Below are positions 51,969-53,002 of a stretch of DNA of 53,002 nt, piece after piece. The stretch's first letter is position 1, and every line of letters begins with the position of its first letter. Below the pieces are notes generated by a model. The model was not told where the DNA came from and did no database searches. It saw only the letters and a list, made by a program, of their open reading frames with translations. Position numbers and translations under genes: made by a program. Source of the DNA: an uncultured Bacteroidales bacterium (GTDB taxonomy: Bacteria; Bacteroidota; Bacteroidia; Bacteroidales; P3); assembly GCA_946183915.1 (NCBI GenBank), contig CAMHDJ010000013.1, forward strand, positions 1-53,002, written 5' to 3'.

Positions 51969-52727
51969 CGCCAGCTGGCGCACACCCTGCTGGCAGTGCT
52001 GCTGGTAGGGGCAGGCGTAGGGACTGAGGCAGTGCTGGCCGGTGGGGGTGTCGGGCTCGGCGGTGGCGCGGACGATGGTCTTCATCTCGGCGATGTTGGC
52101 GGCGATACGGTCGCCCTCGGCGGCGAGGTCAAGGGTGAGGTCGACAATTGCGAAGGATCCATCCTGCCCACCCTGCCCATTAGCCCCATTAACCCCATCC
52201 AACCCATTATAAACAATAGAGAAGCTATGCACCGTGCGGCAGTGCGAGATGACGTAGTGCTGCAGGGCGGCGTCGCGGCGGTAGGTGTCGCTGAGGGTGG
52301 TGCCGGACTTGACCTCGTAGATGTCGAGGCTGCCGTCCTCGCGCTGGCAGACGACGTCGGCCAGCACCAGTACGTCGTCGTACTGGAAGCCGGCCTCGAA
52401 GAGCACCACGCCGTAGGGACGCGGCGTGCCGCGTCCGCTGTCGGCGGCGGTATCGTCTGCGGACGCGGCACGCCGCCTCCCTACCCCACCCAGCAGCTCA
52501 GCCGTCCGCTCCGAGTAAGAATCCACCTGCCGCCCCAGCTCGGCGCTGAGGTCGATGCCGTCGGGGAACTGGGCCTTGAAGGCGTACTCGAAGTCGCGGC
52601 CGCGGTCGAAACGGCGCATCTGCTCGGCGGTGTAGCGCGCCAGGCGCGGCTCGTGGACGTCGAGCCACAGCGCCCGCTCGCACTGCAGGCCCCGGATGTA
52701 TTTGCTCTTGCTCAGCAGATGGGTCAT
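51960..52727 (-). CDS. PD-(D/E)XK nuclease-like protein (Cas4/DUF2779-like) with repeat insertion
   Basis: 255 aa. LSKSKYIRGLQCERALWLDVHEP at the N-terminus is typical of DUF2779-type proteins. The catalytic core is LADVVCQREDGSLDIYEVKSGT (D...ExK) near residues 122-143. The C-terminal cysteines CLSPYACPYQQHC, with the one in LQC, suggest an iron-sulfur cluster as in Cas4/AddB. Residues ~83-103 (RRRAASADD...GRGTPRPYG) are encoded by two REP palindromes, and a Gly/Asn-rich stretch at ~180-190 by another short repeat. No cas genes or CRISPR array here. Its stop overlaps the MATE 3' end by 9 bp. Confidence 0.82.
   Translation of the reverse strand: MTHLLSKSKYIRGLQCERALWLDVHEPRLARYTAEQMRRFDRGRDFEYAFKAQFPDGIDLSAELGRQVDSYSERTAELLGGVGRRRAASADDTAADSGRGTPRPYGVVLFEAGFQYDDVLVLADVVCQREDGSLDIYEVKSGTTLSDTYRRDAALQHYVISHCRTVHSFSIVYNGLDGVNGANGQGGQDGSFAIVDLTLDLAAEGDRIAANIAEMKTIVRATAEPDTPTGQHCLSPYACPYQQHCQQGVRQLALF
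52413..52484. repeat. Inverted pair of REP palindromes inside a coding gene
   Basis: GGACGCGGCGTGCCGCGTCC at 52417-52436, preceded by GTAG, and an opposite-orientation copy at 52461-52480 (one mismatch in the right arm), followed by CTAC. The two units face each other across ~24 bp, form one larger palindrome, and keep the nuclease gene's frame open. Confidence 0.88.
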
Positions 52728-52792
52728 TGTCGGTTAATCTTTATTCTCCTGCTCGCTGCGCTGGCTCCACAAGGTCGCCGACCTCAGTTCAC

Positions 52793-52874
52793 GAGATCTT
52801 GTTGATCTTGTAGATTTTTGCTGACGCATCAACGTGAGCGGAGCGAGCGTAATCTACAAGATCTACGAGATCTC
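52793..52874. repeat. AAGATCT-type inverted repeat overlapping a stop codon
   Basis: GAGATCTTGTTGATCTTGTA.. (52793-52816) and AATCTACAAGATCTACGAGA.. (52851-52874) pair with two mismatches. The right arm contains the stop codon of the LOG-family gene (52863-52865). Related to the arms of the insertion in mtaB. The spacer 52728-52792 shows nothing else. Confidence 0.75.
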
Positions 52875-53002
52875 TGCCGCGCCAGCGGCAAGGAGTTTGA
52901 ATATTTCCTCGACAGAGGAGACTGCCACCAGCCCCGCGGCGCTGCGGAGGAGGCCTTCGGCGCGCATGGCGTCGAGCTGGGCGAGGAAGGGGTTGTAGTA
53001 GC
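52863..53002 (-). CDS. LOG-family protein, 3' end only
   Basis: The last ~46 codons of a gene that continues beyond the window. It reads YYNPFLAQLDAMRAEGLLRS, then VSSVEEIFKLL, the typical C-terminus of TIGR00730/LOG-family Rossmann proteins (nucleoside-5'-monophosphate phosphoribohydrolases). The final residues AAGAAEIS come from the repeat at 52851-52874, so the original C-terminus was probably altered by it. Confidence 0.7.
   Translation of the reverse strand, partial: YYNPFLAQLDAMRAEGLLRSAAGLVAVSSVEEIFKLLAAGAAEIS

Noticed and set aside
51960-52727. Cas4-like protein as sign of a CRISPR-Cas system
   Set aside because: No cas1/cas2/effector gene and no spaced direct repeats anywhere in the window; DUF2779-like proteins occur on their own.

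Overview
The window (about 53 kb, mostly GC-rich) looks like a chromosomal segment of an uncultured Bacteroidales bacterium (Bacteroidota). The signs are: repeated promoter boxes of the form TAnnTTTG; many short lipoproteins with a Cys lipobox; a lipoprotein-type TamA/BamA barrel; an archaeal-type prolyl-tRNA synthetase; DUF6266 proteins; and Kdo transferase, i.e. a Gram-negative envelope. I cannot name a genus. I saw no rRNA, tRNA, CRISPR array or insertion sequence.

Layout. 1-526: non-coding, packed with GC-rich palindromes. 527-5271 (minus): MauE/DoxX-thioredoxin protein, two paralogous Cys-rich lipoproteins, FtsK and a secreted protein. 5272-6142: a large non-coding repeat block. 6143-10670 (plus): PgpH-type HD phosphodiesterase and a YfhO-family membrane protein. 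11013-16972 (minus): a tight six-gene operon for an activated polyol phosphate and its transfer (IspD-like cytidylyltransferase, an SDR fused to a glycerol-3-phosphate-type cytidylyltransferase, a TagB/TagF-like transferase, a GT2 and a UDP-galactopyranose-mutase-like flavoenzyme). 17130-20592: MORN-type protein, mtaB and a DUF6266 protein. 21168-24589 (minus): aquaporin Z and a small redox operon (two flavodoxin-fold reductases around an alpha/beta hydrolase). 25725-34597 (minus): a lower-GC type I restriction-modification island, hsdM-rhuM/fic-hsdS-hyp-fic-hsdR. 34943-41895: proS, an envelope protein, waaA, tamA-like and a DMT permease. 42069-47791: phosphoesterase, an ATPase domain protein, and an operon of lipoprotein, polyprenyl-phosphate sugar transferase, FKBP and CstA. 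47855-53002: a YD-like secreted protein, a DUF4160/DUF2442 pair, a lipoprotein, a MATE exporter, a Cas4-like nuclease and the 3' end of a LOG-family gene.

The most unusual aspect is the behaviour of the repeats. Several families of palindromic or low-complexity elements fill the intergenic spaces, and at least three elements also sit in frame inside intact genes: two in mtaB and one in the PD-(D/E)XK gene. A Ser-Asp tract in ftsK and a 24-bp repeat in fic may be related. This resembles the coding palindromic elements of Rickettsia and is the best candidate here for an under-described system. Two promoter-to-terminator units without a protein gene (18174-18308 minus; 22008-22131 plus) are candidate small RNAs that share a GCCAAG loop.
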